Program-made: the position numbers and the translations under genes | NCBI GenBank assembly: GCA_023396115.1 | Contig: JAEWXC010000022.1 | Location: 1 to 64,000 of the forward strand | Direction: 5' to 3' | DNA from: Actinomycetes bacterium | Lineage (GTDB): Bacteria > Actinomycetota > Actinomycetes > Propionibacteriales > Nocardioidaceae | Length of the DNA stretch: 64,000 bases | Notes under the pieces: generated by a model | Database searches by the model: none | Told to the model about the DNA's origin: nothing | The model's input: the letters and a program-made list of their open reading frames with translations, nothing else | In this document: one piece after another, positions 31,171 to 39,904 of the stretch | Position numbering within the stretch: the stretch's first letter is position 1 | Layout: each line of letters starts with the position of its first letter

Positions 31171-32553
31171 TCAGACTCCGGCGATTTTCTCCAGCGCCTT
31201 CAACTCGTCGTCGAGGTAGGTGAGCAGACGCTGCAGGTGCGGCACGGTGCGTCGGCAGCCGGTCAGGCCGAAGCACATCTTGCCGGCGTAGCTGGAGCAG
31301 GTGATGTTCAGCGCGACGCCGTGGATCGGGATCGACAGCGGGTAGGAGCCCACCACCTCGGCGCCGTTGAGGTACTGCGGCTCCCGGGGGCCGGGCACGT
31401 TGCTGATCACCAGGTTGTAGGCCGGGCGCAGCGTCCCGGCCAGACCCAGCAGCGGCATCGCGATCGCCGGAGCCTGGCCCAGCGCACTCATCGCGGTCAC
31501 CTGCAGCGGCGTCATCTGCGACAACGCCTCCTTGCCGGCACGCATCGACTCGTGCACCGACTCCAGCCGGGCCTCGGGGCTCTCCAGGTGGGTGCCCAGG
31601 GCCACCATCAGCGACCCCAGCGCGTTGCCGCCGTCGGTGGAGGCGACCTGCGCCTGCCGGGCCTTGAGGCTGACCGGGACCATCGCCACCAGCGACTCGG
31701 CGGGCAGCGCGTCGAAGTCGAGCAGGTAGCGGCGCAGCGCGCCCGAGCACATCGCCACCACGACGTCGTTGATGGTGGTGCCGGTGGCCTTGCCCACCGC
31801 ACGCATCCGGGAGACCTCCCAGTCCTGCGCGGCGAACCGGCGGGCCCCGGTGATCCGCTGGTTGAGCATGGTGCGGGGGGCGTGCAGCGAGATCGTCGAG
31901 GTCTCGTTGCGCACGCCCCGGGTCAGGGTCCGGCCCAGTGCGCCGGGCAGCCCGAGCGCCTCCGAGGAGACCGACAGGGCACCCCGGACCGCCTCGACCA
32001 GGTCCAGCGGGTCCCCGCCCGGGCGGCGGTAGCGCGGCCGGTCGGCCCACGGCGGCGGCATGTCACGCACGTGCGGGTCGGAGGAGAGCACGGCCTGCAT
32101 CAACCGCACCGCCGCCACCCCGTCGACCAGCGAGTGGTGCAGCTTGGTGTACATCGCCACCCGGCCGTCGCGCAGGCCCTCGATGACGTGGGATTCCCAC
32201 ATCGGGCGGGAGGGGTCCATCCGGGAGGCGTGCAGCCGGCCGCACAGGTCGAGCAGCTCCCGCACCCGCCCCGGCTTCGGCAGGGCGCTGTGCCGGACGT
32301 GGTGCTCGATGTCGAACTCGGCGTCGTCCTCCCACGCCAGCTGCCCGGCGGTGCGCAGCGAGCGCACCGGGTGCTTGCGGAACAGCGGCGAGAGGGTGCC
32401 GACCTCTTTCATCCACTCGTACAGCTCGCGGGAGAACTCCCGGCCCGCTCCCTCGGGGCGCTTCATCAGGGTGAGCGCGCCGACGTGCATCGGCTGGGTC
32501 CGGTTCTCGACCAGGAGGAACGAGGCGGAGGTCGGGTCGATCAGGTTCACCAT
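31171..32553 (-). CDS. WS/DGAT wax ester synthase / diacylglycerol acyltransferase
   Basis: A 460-aa acyl-CoA-dependent acyltransferase that makes triacylglycerol or wax esters for lipid storage. The active-site HHxxxDG is HHSLVDG at 139-145. Other conserved parts are MDPSRPMWE, the TINDVVVAMCSGALRRYL stretch and the late NLVISNVPGPREPQYLNGAEV motif. Length is standard. The ATG overlaps the end of the YbdK-like ligase gene by 7 bp, so the two are co-translated; no obvious biochemical link explains the pairing. Confidence 0.92.
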   Translation of the reverse strand: MVNLIDPTSASFLLVENRTQPMHVGALTLMKRPEGAGREFSRELYEWMKEVGTLSPLFRKHPVRSLRTAGQLAWEDDAEFDIEHHVRHSALPKPGRVRELLDLCGRLHASRMDPSRPMWESHVIEGLRDGRVAMYTKLHHSLVDGVAAVRLMQAVLSSDPHVRDMPPPWADRPRYRRPGGDPLDLVEAVRGALSVSSEALGLPGALGRTLTRGVRNETSTISLHAPRTMLNQRITGARRFAAQDWEVSRMRAVGKATGTTINDVVVAMCSGALRRYLLDFDALPAESLVAMVPVSLKARQAQVASTDGGNALGSLMVALGTHLESPEARLESVHESMRAGKEALSQMTPLQVTAMSALGQAPAIAMPLLGLAGTLRPAYNLVISNVPGPREPQYLNGAEVVGSYPLSIPIHGVALNITCSSYAGKMCFGLTGCRRTVPHLQRLLTYLDDELKALEKIAGV

Positions 32554-33716
32554 GACGTCACGTCCTTCAGGGGCGGCAGCGGGGTTCCGTGGACGGAGGC
32601 GCGGAGTTCACCGACGACCTGGTCGACCACGGCGACCAGGTCCCCTCCGGGGGCACCAACGACCGCGCGCTGCCGCTGGTACGAGGCACCGTGGGTCGGG
32701 ATCTGTGCGATGGACCACAGTTCCTCGGTGCAGCCGAGGCGTGCGGCGGTCGGCTCCAGCCGCACCAGCAGGTCGGCCAGGTCGTCGGTGACCAGCCGCT
32801 CGGTGTTGTCGGGGTGGGTGATCACGATGGCGTCCAGGCCGTAGCGGGCCGCCCGCCACTTGTTCTCCTGGACGTGCCACGGCGGCAGCACCGGCAGCTC
32901 CTCGCCGGCCGCGATCCGGGTGTCGGCGTCCACCACCAAGCACTGGATGAGGGCGACCAGCCCGGTCAGCTCACCCAGCGTCGAGACGCCGTCGCAGACC
33001 CGGTTCTCCAGGGTGCCCAGGTGGGTGGCGGGCCGCAGGTCCCAGCGGATCTCGGAGAGGTCGTCGATCACGCCGGTGGTCAGCTGGTCGCCGGCCATCT
33101 GCTCGAACTCCGCCCACGAGCCGAACGTGAACGGCAGCCCGGCGGTGGGCAACTGCTGGAACATCATCGCCCGGTTCGAGGCGTAGCCGGTGTCGGTGCC
33201 GGCCCAGAACGGCGAGGACCCCGACAGCGCGAGCAGGTGCGGGTACTGGGTGAGCAGGGCGCCCATCACCGGCATCACCCGCTCCTTGGCCGGCAGCCCG
33301 ACGTGCACGTGCACACCCCAGATCAGCATCTGCTGGCCCCACCAGCGGGTCCGGTTGATCAGCTCCTCGTACCGCGGGCCCGGGGTGAGCTGCTGGGTCG
33401 ACCAGTCCGCGAACGGGTGGGTGCCGGCGCCGAACAGGTCGACCCCGACGGTGTCGGCCTGCTCGAGCAGCACCTCCAGGGTGCCGCGCAGGTCGGTGGC
33501 CGCGGCGGCGACGTCGTCGCAGATGCCGGTGACCACCTCGACGGTGTTGCGCAGCAGCTCACGGTGCAGCCGCTGGGGGGAGACCAGGTGCGGGACCGTG
33601 GCGTCGATCAGGTCCGCGGCGCGGCTGGTCAGGTCCCGCGAGGTGCGGTCGACCAGGGCGAGCTCCCACTCCACCCCCAGGGTGGGTCGCGGTGAGGCGT
33701 GGAAGTCGATGCGCAC
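32547..33716 (-). CDS. YbdK-type carboxylate-amine ligase
   Basis: A 389-aa ATP-grasp-like ligase of the glutamate-cysteine ligase 2 family: PTLGVEWELALVD at the start, GAGTHPFADW, GVHVHVGLP, and the HVQENKWRAARYGLDA block near residue 290. YbdK enzymes show weak gamma-glutamylcysteine synthetase activity; actinobacterial copies are annotated as putative glutamate-cysteine ligases. The GTG at 33716 has GAGAGGG at 8 bp. It is first gene of a minus-strand unit with the WS/DGAT gene and is divergent from the ThrE-type exporter. Confidence 0.88.
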   Translation of the reverse strand: MRIDFHASPRPTLGVEWELALVDRTSRDLTSRAADLIDATVPHLVSPQRLHRELLRNTVEVVTGICDDVAAAATDLRGTLEVLLEQADTVGVDLFGAGTHPFADWSTQQLTPGPRYEELINRTRWWGQQMLIWGVHVHVGLPAKERVMPVMGALLTQYPHLLALSGSSPFWAGTDTGYASNRAMMFQQLPTAGLPFTFGSWAEFEQMAGDQLTTGVIDDLSEIRWDLRPATHLGTLENRVCDGVSTLGELTGLVALIQCLVVDADTRIAAGEELPVLPPWHVQENKWRAARYGLDAIVITHPDNTERLVTDDLADLLVRLEPTAARLGCTEELWSIAQIPTHGASYQRQRAVVGAPGGDLVAVVDQVVGELRASVHGTPLPPLKDVTSW

Positions 33717-33811
33717 GTGCCAACCCTCTCACCCGGACGGCTCCCCGGGGAGGTGGTTCGTGCCGCGGGTTCAGCGGTGGGGCTGGCTCGTGGGGTGGCG
33801 GGGCGACGTGG

Positions 33812-33817
33812 TTGCAT
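33812..33817 (+). promoter_or_regulatory. possible -10 box of the ThrE-type gene
   Basis: TTGCAT lies 7 bp before the ATG at 33825. The match to TANNNT is imperfect, but the spacing repeats that seen at other leaderless genes in this window. Confidence 0.25.
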
Positions 33818-33824
33818 GTGCGTC

Positions 33825-35297
33825 ATGGCGGAGCAGACCCCCGACGCCCCCCCGACCGAGGACTCCGGCCCCGACCTGCGCGAGCTGAACCTCACCCTCG
33901 ACCTGTGCCTGCGGATCGGCGAGCTGCTGCTCTCCTCCGGCGCCGGCGCGGCCGACGTGACGGTCTCGATGCGGGCCGTGGCGCACCACCTGGGCATCGC
34001 GAACCCGGAGATCGACGTGACGTTCACGTCGTTGTCGATGGCGACCCAGCCGGACCCGGCCGAGCTGCCGCTGGTGCTGATCCGGCAGGTCAAGCAGCGC
34101 GACATCGACTACGAGGACCTGACCGCGGTCGACCACCTGATCCGCGACCTGCTCGAGGGGCGGGTCGACCTGTACACGGCCCGGACCCGGATGGCCACCA
34201 TCGTCTCCACCCCGCACCCGGTGCCGCGCTGGATGGTCACCCTCGGCTACGGCGTGATGTGTGGCTCGGTGGCGCTCTTCCTGGGCGGCAACGCCGCGGT
34301 CGTGCTGATGGCCTTCCTGGCCGCGTGCCTGATCGACCGGATCCAGTCCGGTCTGGCCCGAGCACGGCTGCCGCAGTTCTACGTGCAGGTGGCCGGCGGC
34401 GCGGTGGCGACCCTGTTCGCCGTCGGGGCCGCGGCCTCCAGCCTGGAGGTCGACCCCAGCCTGGTGGTCACCGCGAACATCATCATGCTGCTGGCCGGGA
34501 TCGGGTTCATGGGGGCGCTGCAGGACGCGCTCACCGGGTTCTACGTGACCGGCGGGGCGCGGGTGATGGAGGCGATGCTGGCCACTGCGGGCATCATCGC
34601 CGGGGTCAGCGCCGGGCTGACCATCGGTGACCTGGTCGGGGTCGACGTGGGCCGTCTGGAGCCGGGCCGGGTCAGCCTCGAGGGCCTGGGCGTGATGGTG
34701 GTCGGGGCGGCCGTGTGTGCCGCGGCGTTCGCGTTCGCCTGCTACGCCCCGAAGCGGTCGCTGCTGCCGATCGCGCTGGTTGCGGCCGTCGCCGCCGGGA
34801 TCGACCGGGCGATGGGGTTGGCCGGGTTCGCCCGGCCGTGGGCGGCCGGGGCCGCGGCCCTGGTGATCGGTCTGGTCGCCTACGCGGTGGCCGGCCGGTT
34901 CCGGGTGCCGCCGCTGGTGATCGTGGTGCCGGGGATCGTGCCGCTGCTGCCCGGCCTGTCCATCTACCGGGGACTCTCCCTGCTCGCCGCCGGTGGTCAG
35001 CAGACCAGTGCCGGCCTGCTCGCGCTGGTCACCGCCGCGTCGGTGGCCACCTCGCTGGCGGCGGGGGTGATCCTGGGCGAGTGGGTGGCCCAGCCGCTCA
35101 AGCGGGAGGCCCGGCGCCTGGAGAACCGCCTGTCCGGACCGCGTCTGGTGGGCCCGGCGAAGATCCGGCGCAGCAACGCCGAGGAACGCGAGGCCCGGCG
35201 GCGGTTGCGCCGCGAGGAGCGGGCCAACCGGGCGGGCCGACGGGGCAGCCGCTCCGGTGTGTCCGGGGGCGGGGGACCCGGCGGCGACCGGGCCTGA
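33825..35297 (+). CDS. threonine/serine exporter, ThrE type
   Basis: A 490-aa membrane protein combining the DUF1212-like N-terminal half (LCLRIGELLLSSGAGAADVTVSMRAVAHHLG ... IDVTFTSLSMA, cytosolic, then TM helices from RWMVTLGYGVMCGSVALFLGG) with the DUF3815-like C-terminal half (PPLVIVVPGIVPLLPGLSIYRGLSLL). Fusion of both halves is the actinobacterial ThrE form, which exports threonine and serine with the proton motive force. A basic Arg-rich tail (about 435-490) is longer than usual. The start at 33825 is chosen over the ATG at 33816 because of the TTGCAT spacing; the choice is uncertain. It converges with the DUF402 gene. Confidence 0.85.
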   Translation: MAEQTPDAPPTEDSGPDLRELNLTLDLCLRIGELLLSSGAGAADVTVSMRAVAHHLGIANPEIDVTFTSLSMATQPDPAELPLVLIRQVKQRDIDYEDLTAVDHLIRDLLEGRVDLYTARTRMATIVSTPHPVPRWMVTLGYGVMCGSVALFLGGNAAVVLMAFLAACLIDRIQSGLARARLPQFYVQVAGGAVATLFAVGAAASSLEVDPSLVVTANIIMLLAGIGFMGALQDALTGFYVTGGARVMEAMLATAGIIAGVSAGLTIGDLVGVDVGRLEPGRVSLEGLGVMVVGAAVCAAAFAFACYAPKRSLLPIALVAAVAAGIDRAMGLAGFARPWAAGAAALVIGLVAYAVAGRFRVPPLVIVVPGIVPLLPGLSIYRGLSLLAAGGQQTSAGLLALVTAASVATSLAAGVILGEWVAQPLKREARRLENRLSGPRLVGPAKIRRSNAEEREARRRLRREERANRAGRRGSRSGVSGGGGPGGDRA

Positions 35298-35331
35298 GGT
35301 CCGTCAGCCCAGCCCCGTCATGGGGCCTCGC

Positions 35332-35886
35332 TCAGTCGAGCCCGGCGAGGACGGTGAGCCACTTCTCGGCGGTGGCGCCGTCGAAGGGCGCCGTGTGGTC
35401 GGTGACCATCGACAGCACCCGGGTGCACGAGGCCTCGGCGGCCGCGACCACGTCGGCCGGGTAGCCGTAGGAGAGCTGGTGCTCGGCGAACTCGTCCTCG
35501 TCGTCGACGTAGACCTCGCCCCAGACACGTTCCACCACGTCGAGGTCCAGGTCGACCGCACGCCAGGTGGTGCCCTCGCGGGTGGGGGCGGAGGTGATGT
35601 CGACGTAGAAGCGGGTCTTGGTCGACTCGTGCCCGTGCATGGCGGCGACCCAGCCCCGGTCCGGGGCGTCGGCGGCCGGGACCAGCGCCACTTGGGCGTA
35701 GGTGGCGACGTACTCCGCCCCCGGTCGGGAGAAGACGGTGCCCACGGCGAAGCCGATCCAGTCCCCGTGCTCGTCGTGACCCAGGTAGGTGCCGGGGTAG
35801 ACCCAGTGGGGCTGCTCACCCCACTTGGTCATCTCGATCCGGACGGGGGTGCCAGCACTCAGCTCGGTGTTCGGCTCGGTGCTCAT
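35332..35886 (-). CDS. DUF402-domain protein
   Basis: A 184-aa cytosolic protein with a DUF402 fold (FomD-like phosphohydrolase barrel). Conserved parts are RIEMTKWGEQPHWVYPGTYLGHDEHGDWIGFAVGT and the metal-site strand FYVDITSAPTREGTTWRAVDLDLDVV, followed by VDDEDEFAEH. FomD removes a nucleotide from a phosphonate intermediate, and other members act as nucleoside di/triphosphatases; the substrate here is unknown. TATGCA and CAGGACAC lie just before the ATG at 35886, so it may be leaderless. It follows the SDR gene end by 32 bp in reverse orientation order (SDR stops at 35919), so it is likely transcribed separately. Confidence 0.8.
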   Translation of the reverse strand: MSTEPNTELSAGTPVRIEMTKWGEQPHWVYPGTYLGHDEHGDWIGFAVGTVFSRPGAEYVATYAQVALVPAADAPDRGWVAAMHGHESTKTRFYVDITSAPTREGTTWRAVDLDLDVVERVWGEVYVDDEDEFAEHQLSYGYPADVVAAAEASCTRVLSMVTDHTAPFDGATAEKWLTVLAGLD

Positions 35887-35918
35887 GTGTCCTGCATACC
35901 AGCGACGCCCGACACGCG

Positions 35919-36755
35919 TCAGCCCTTCTTCCGGGGCAGCATCCCGCGCGCCGCGCGGGCGACGACGTCCTGGTAGCGCGCCCCGGTGATCCGGGCGAAC
36001 TGGTGCAACAGGTGCGCGTCGGCGCCGACCAGCACCCGCGGTGAGTTGCGCAGCACTCCGCGGACGATGACCTGGGCGGCCTTCTCCGGCGTCATCCGGG
36101 CCAGCTTGGTGTCGAACGTGCGGGCCGTCTCGGCGGCGTCCTCGCGGCTGGAGACCCGGGCGTTGCGCGCGATCGCGGTCTTGATCCCGCCGGGGTGCAC
36201 GACGGTCACCCCGACCGGGTGGCCGTGCAGCAGCATCTCCTCGCGCAGGGCCTCCGACAGTCCGCGGACGGCGTACTTGGTGGCGTTGTAGGCGCTCTGG
36301 CCGGGGATCGAGAGCAACCCGAACAGCGACGACAGGTTGACCACGTGGCCGTCCCCGGACGCGATCAGGTGCGGCAGGAACTCCTTGGTGCCGTGCACGA
36401 CTCCCCAGAAGTTGATCCCCACGATCCAGTCCATGTCGGCGTAGGCGAGGTCGTCGAGGTCCCCGGCCAGGGCGACGCCGGCGTTGTTGACGACCACGTT
36501 CACCACCCCGAAGTGCTCGGCCACCTGGCTGGCGTACGCGGCGAACGCGGTCCGGTCGGCCACGTCGAGGCGGGCCGTGTGCACCTCCCGTGCCCCGGCG
36601 GTCGAGGCCAGGGCGGCGGTGCCGGCCAGCCCCTGGGTGTCGACGTCGCTCAGGGCGAGCCGGGCGCCGCGCCCGGCGCACTCCACGGCCAGCGCGCGGC
36701 CGATGCCGGAGCCGGCTCCGGTGATGACGACGACCTTGCCGTCCAGGGTCCTCAT
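35919..36755 (-). CDS. short-chain dehydrogenase/reductase
   Basis: A 278-aa NAD(P)-dependent oxidoreductase of the classical SDR type: TGAGSGIG cofactor loop (residues 13-20), NNAGVA, the catalytic Ser in VVNLSSLFG, and YNATKYAVRG with Tyr and Lys of YxxxK. The C-terminus is extended and basic (ARAARGMLPRKKG). The ATG at 36755 overlaps the BVMO stop (ATGA), so the pair is co-translated. SDRs beside Baeyer-Villiger monooxygenases usually oxidise the alcohol to the ketone that the BVMO then converts to an ester (pathway inference). Confidence 0.92.
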   Translation of the reverse strand: MRTLDGKVVVITGAGSGIGRALAVECAGRGARLALSDVDTQGLAGTAALASTAGAREVHTARLDVADRTAFAAYASQVAEHFGVVNVVVNNAGVALAGDLDDLAYADMDWIVGINFWGVVHGTKEFLPHLIASGDGHVVNLSSLFGLLSIPGQSAYNATKYAVRGLSEALREEMLLHGHPVGVTVVHPGGIKTAIARNARVSSREDAAETARTFDTKLARMTPEKAAQVIVRGVLRNSPRVLVGADAHLLHQFARITGARYQDVVARAARGMLPRKKG

Positions 36756-38383
36756 GCGCCCACCTCCAGGGTCTCGGGGATCTCGGGTCCGGCCTGCACG
36801 GGCCGGGCCGGCCCGAGTTCGTAGGCAGCCGGGTCGAACGCCGCCAGCAGCCGGCGCAGCGTGAACGTGTTGCGGGGCCAGACGGTGGTGTTGCGGCCGT
36901 GCTCGTCCAGGTACCACGAGGCGCAGCCGCCGCTGTTCCACACCGTGCGCCCCATCCGGCGCTGCAGGTCGGCGTTCCACTCGTCGGTGGCGTCCTCGCG
37001 GGGCTCCATCGTGGCGTACCCGTTGACCCGGGCCGCGGCCACGGCCCGGCGCAGGTAGGCCAGCTGGGACTCGATCACGAAGACCATCGAGGAGTGGCCC
37101 AGGGTGGTGTTCGGCCCGACCACCATGAAGAAGTTGGGGAACCCGGGGACCGTGGTGCCCTTGTAGGCCCGCTGGCCGGTCCGGCTCCACGCCTGCGCCA
37201 GTGACTCGCCGTGCCGGCCGGTGATCCGCTGGGCCACCGGGTGGTCGGTGACGTGGAACCCGGTCGCGACCACGATCGCGTCCACCGCCCGCTCGGTCCC
37301 CGTGCCACTGCCCGTGCCACTGCTCGTCCCGCCGCCGGTGACGATCCCGGTGGGGGTGATCGCGGTGATCGCGTCGGTGACCAGCTCGGTGTTGTCCGCG
37401 GCCAGCGCCGGGTAGTAGGTGTTGGAGATCAGGATCCGCTTGCAGCCGATCGCGAACGTCGGCGTGACGGCCTCGCGCAGCGCGGGGTCCTTGATGCCCA
37501 ACCGGATGTTCAGCTCCGCGGCCCGTCGGGCCGGTGCGGCCAGCCGGGGCTGCCAGGCGAAGGCGGGCACGTACAGCTCGCGGCCCCAGTAGATGCCGGT
37601 GCGGTAGGCCTTCATCACGCCCGGCACGTGCCGGAACGCGAACTTCTCCGCCCGGGTGTAGCGCCGGTCGTTGCGCGGGATCACCCACGGGGCGGTGCGC
37701 TGGTAGACGTCCAGGTGACCGACGACCGGCTGCAGCTGCGGGATGATCTGGATCGCCGAGGCGCCGGTCCCGATCACCGCGACCCGCTTGCCGCGCAGGT
37801 CGGCGGAGTGGTCCCAGTCCGCGGAGTGGAAGAGCTCGCCGCGGAACGACTCCAGGCCCTCGATCTCCGGCAGCCGCGGCTCGGAGAGGCCCCCGGCGCA
37901 CGAGATCAGGTACCGGGCCAGCACCACCCCGCGCGAGGTGGTGACCTGCCACCGCTGCTGGTCCTCCAGCCAGGTGGCGTCCAGCACCTCGGTGTCGAAG
38001 GAGAACCGGTGCAGCAGACCGGAGGAGGCCGCCACCCGCTGCAGGTAGGCCTGGATCTCCGGCTGCGGGGAGAACGACATCGACCAGTCCGGGTTGGGGG
38101 CGAACGAGAAGGAGTAGAGCTGGCTGGGCACGTCGCAGGCCGCGCCCGGGTAGGTGTTGGCCCGCCAGGTGCCGCCCAGGTCGGGTGCCTTCTCCACCAC
38201 CAGGACGTCGTCCTCGCCGTCCTCGTGCAGCCCGATCACCGCACCGAGCCCGCCGAAGCCGGCGCCGATCACCAGGTGCTCCACGTGGGAGGGCAGTGCG
38301 GGACGCGGGGTCGCGGACTCTTCCGAGGAGAGGACCTCCGGGGAGAGGGCCGGGGGACGGGCTGCGCTGGCGGGCGTGCTCAT
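36752..38383 (-). CDS. Baeyer-Villiger-type flavin monooxygenase
   Basis: A 543-aa FAD/NADPH monooxygenase. FAD site GAGFGG at 40-45; type I BVMO fingerprint FRGELFHSADWD at 180-191 (FxGxxxHxxxW with D in the last place); NADPH site GTGASA at 205-210; and an ATGF motif (VVATGFHV). It inserts oxygen next to a carbonyl to give an ester or lactone. The N-terminal ~30 residues are a non-conserved, probably disordered extension. Residues ~335-350 carry a low-complexity Gly/Ser/Thr insert (GGGTSSGTGSGTGT). It is coupled to the SDR by a 4-bp overlap. Confidence 0.9.
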   Translation of the reverse strand: MSTPASAARPPALSPEVLSSEESATPRPALPSHVEHLVIGAGFGGLGAVIGLHEDGEDDVLVVEKAPDLGGTWRANTYPGAACDVPSQLYSFSFAPNPDWSMSFSPQPEIQAYLQRVAASSGLLHRFSFDTEVLDATWLEDQQRWQVTTSRGVVLARYLISCAGGLSEPRLPEIEGLESFRGELFHSADWDHSADLRGKRVAVIGTGASAIQIIPQLQPVVGHLDVYQRTAPWVIPRNDRRYTRAEKFAFRHVPGVMKAYRTGIYWGRELYVPAFAWQPRLAAPARRAAELNIRLGIKDPALREAVTPTFAIGCKRILISNTYYPALAADNTELVTDAITAITPTGIVTGGGTSSGTGSGTGTERAVDAIVVATGFHVTDHPVAQRITGRHGESLAQAWSRTGQRAYKGTTVPGFPNFFMVVGPNTTLGHSSMVFVIESQLAYLRRAVAAARVNGYATMEPREDATDEWNADLQRRMGRTVWNSGGCASWYLDEHGRNTTVWPRNTFTLRRLLAAFDPAAYELGPARPVQAGPEIPETLEVGA

Positions 38384-38404
38384 GTGGCGCAGGTTACCCG
38401 CCGG

Positions 38405-39904
38405 TCAACCGGCCGGCCGGGACTCCGCGTCCGCCAGCACCACCACGGCGACCGTGCCGCCGCCCGGGCGCGGCTGCAGCTCGACGGTGCCGCCGTGCGC
38501 CCCGATGATCGCCTCGACCAGCGACAACCCCAGACCGGTGCCCTGCCCGGCGCGCTGCCGGGCGGTGTCGCCCCGGGCGAACCGTTCGAAGACCCGCCCC
38601 CGCAGGTCCTCGCCGATGCCGGGGCCGTCGTCGGCGACGCTCAGCACGACCGCTCCGTCGGAGGGGCGGTGGGTGACGGCGACCTCCACGGTGGTCCCGT
38701 CGGGGGTGTGCCGCCAGGCGTTGGTGACCAGGTTGGAGACGACCTGGGAGAGCCGTCCCGCGTCGCCGACCACCTCGGCCGGTTCCAGGGTCATCCGCCA
38801 GTGGTGGCCCGGGGCCAGCACCCGGGCGTCGTTGACCAGTTCGGCGGCCAGCTGGGCGAGGTCGACCGGCTCGGCCAGCAGCGGGCGGCCCTGGTCGAGC
38901 CGGGCCAGCAGCAGCAGGTCCTCGACGAGCTCGCCCATCCGTTCCGCCTCGTGCTCCACCTTGTCCAGCGCGGTGCGGGCGACCGCGACGTCGTCGGGGC
39001 GTCGCCGCGCGAGTTCGGCGTAGCCGCGGACCGTGGCCAGCGGAGTGCGCAGCTCGTGGGAGGCGTCCGCGACGAACTGCCGGACCTGCTGCTCGCTGCG
39101 GTGGCGTGAGGCCAGGGCGGCGTCGACGTGGTCGAGCATCTGGTTCAGTGCCGCGCCCACCTGCCCCACCTCGCCGGTGCCGTCGGCGAGCGCGTCGGGG
39201 ACGCGTTCGGTCAACGGGGTCGCGCCCTGGGACAGCGGCAGGTCGACGACCCGGTGGGCGGTAGCGGCGACCTCGCGCAGCGGGGCCAGTTGGCGGCGCA
39301 CCAGCCACCAGCCCAAGCCGGCGGCCAGGGCCAGGCCGAGCGCCGACAGCACGCCCTCCCACACCCACAGCCGGGTGACGGCGGCGTCGACCTCGTCGGT
39401 GGGCAGGCCGACCACGAGGGAGACGCCGCGCCGTTCCTCCAGCCGCAGCCGGTACGAGCCCAGGCCCTCCACGTGCACGGTCGTACCGTTCGTGGTGGCG
39501 GCGTCCAGCACCGCCTCGCGCTGGGCGGTGGTCAGCTCGGTGTCGTCGGCGAAGCCGCCGCCGGTGACCAGGCCGTTCAGGTCACCGGCGACCAGGGTGC
39601 CGGGCGCCTGGTTGCCGACGTCGTTGCCCGGCGGGCCGCCGGGGCCACGGGGCGCGAGCAGCCCGTCGGCGACCCGCACGATGCGCTGGTCCAGCTCGGC
39701 GGTCAGGTAGGAGCGCATCCCGGCCCCGGTGAGCACGGCGATGCTCAGGGCCAGCACGGCCAGCAGCAACACGACGGTGGCCACCAGCCGGCTGGTCAGG
39801 GAGGCGAACGGGCGCCGCGCGGGGGTGCTCCCGGGGCTTTTCACGGTGCTGCTCCCGGGGGTTGTCACGGTGCTGCTCCCGGCGCTACTCACGGGGGTGC
39901 TCAC
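38405..39904 (-). CDS. sensor histidine kinase
   Basis: A 499-aa two-component sensor: TM1 (about 40-62), extracytoplasmic sensing domain (about 63-178), TM2 (about 182-202), HAMP linker, dimerisation/phosphoacceptor domain with His283 in FVADASHELRTPLATV, and the ATPase domain with N box (VVSNLVTNAWRHTPDG), DDGPGIGEDL and GTGLGLSLV. It starts at GTG 39904, overlapping the response-regulator stop by 4 bp (GTGA). The first ~30 codons are a low-complexity Ser/Thr/Pro stretch built from a 24-bp repeat. The stimulus is not known. It is coupled to the regulator at 39901-40605. Confidence 0.92.
   Translation of the reverse strand: MSTPVSSAGSSTVTTPGSSTVKSPGSTPARRPFASLTSRLVATVVLLLAVLALSIAVLTGAGMRSYLTAELDQRIVRVADGLLAPRGPGGPPGNDVGNQAPGTLVAGDLNGLVTGGGFADDTELTTAQREAVLDAATTNGTTVHVEGLGSYRLRLEERRGVSLVVGLPTDEVDAAVTRLWVWEGVLSALGLALAAGLGWWLVRRQLAPLREVAATAHRVVDLPLSQGATPLTERVPDALADGTGEVGQVGAALNQMLDHVDAALASRHRSEQQVRQFVADASHELRTPLATVRGYAELARRRPDDVAVARTALDKVEHEAERMGELVEDLLLLARLDQGRPLLAEPVDLAQLAAELVNDARVLAPGHHWRMTLEPAEVVGDAGRLSQVVSNLVTNAWRHTPDGTTVEVAVTHRPSDGAVVLSVADDGPGIGEDLRGRVFERFARGDTARQRAGQGTGLGLSLVEAIIGAHGGTVELQPRPGGGTVAVVVLADAESRPAG
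39841..39882 (-). repeat. 24-bp in-frame repeat in the kinase N-terminus
   Basis: TCACGGTGCTGCTCCCGG occurs at 39841-39858 and 39865-39882, a 24-bp (8-codon) period encoding SSTVxxPG units, with decayed partial copies on both sides. It changes only the disordered N-terminus. Confidence 0.6.
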
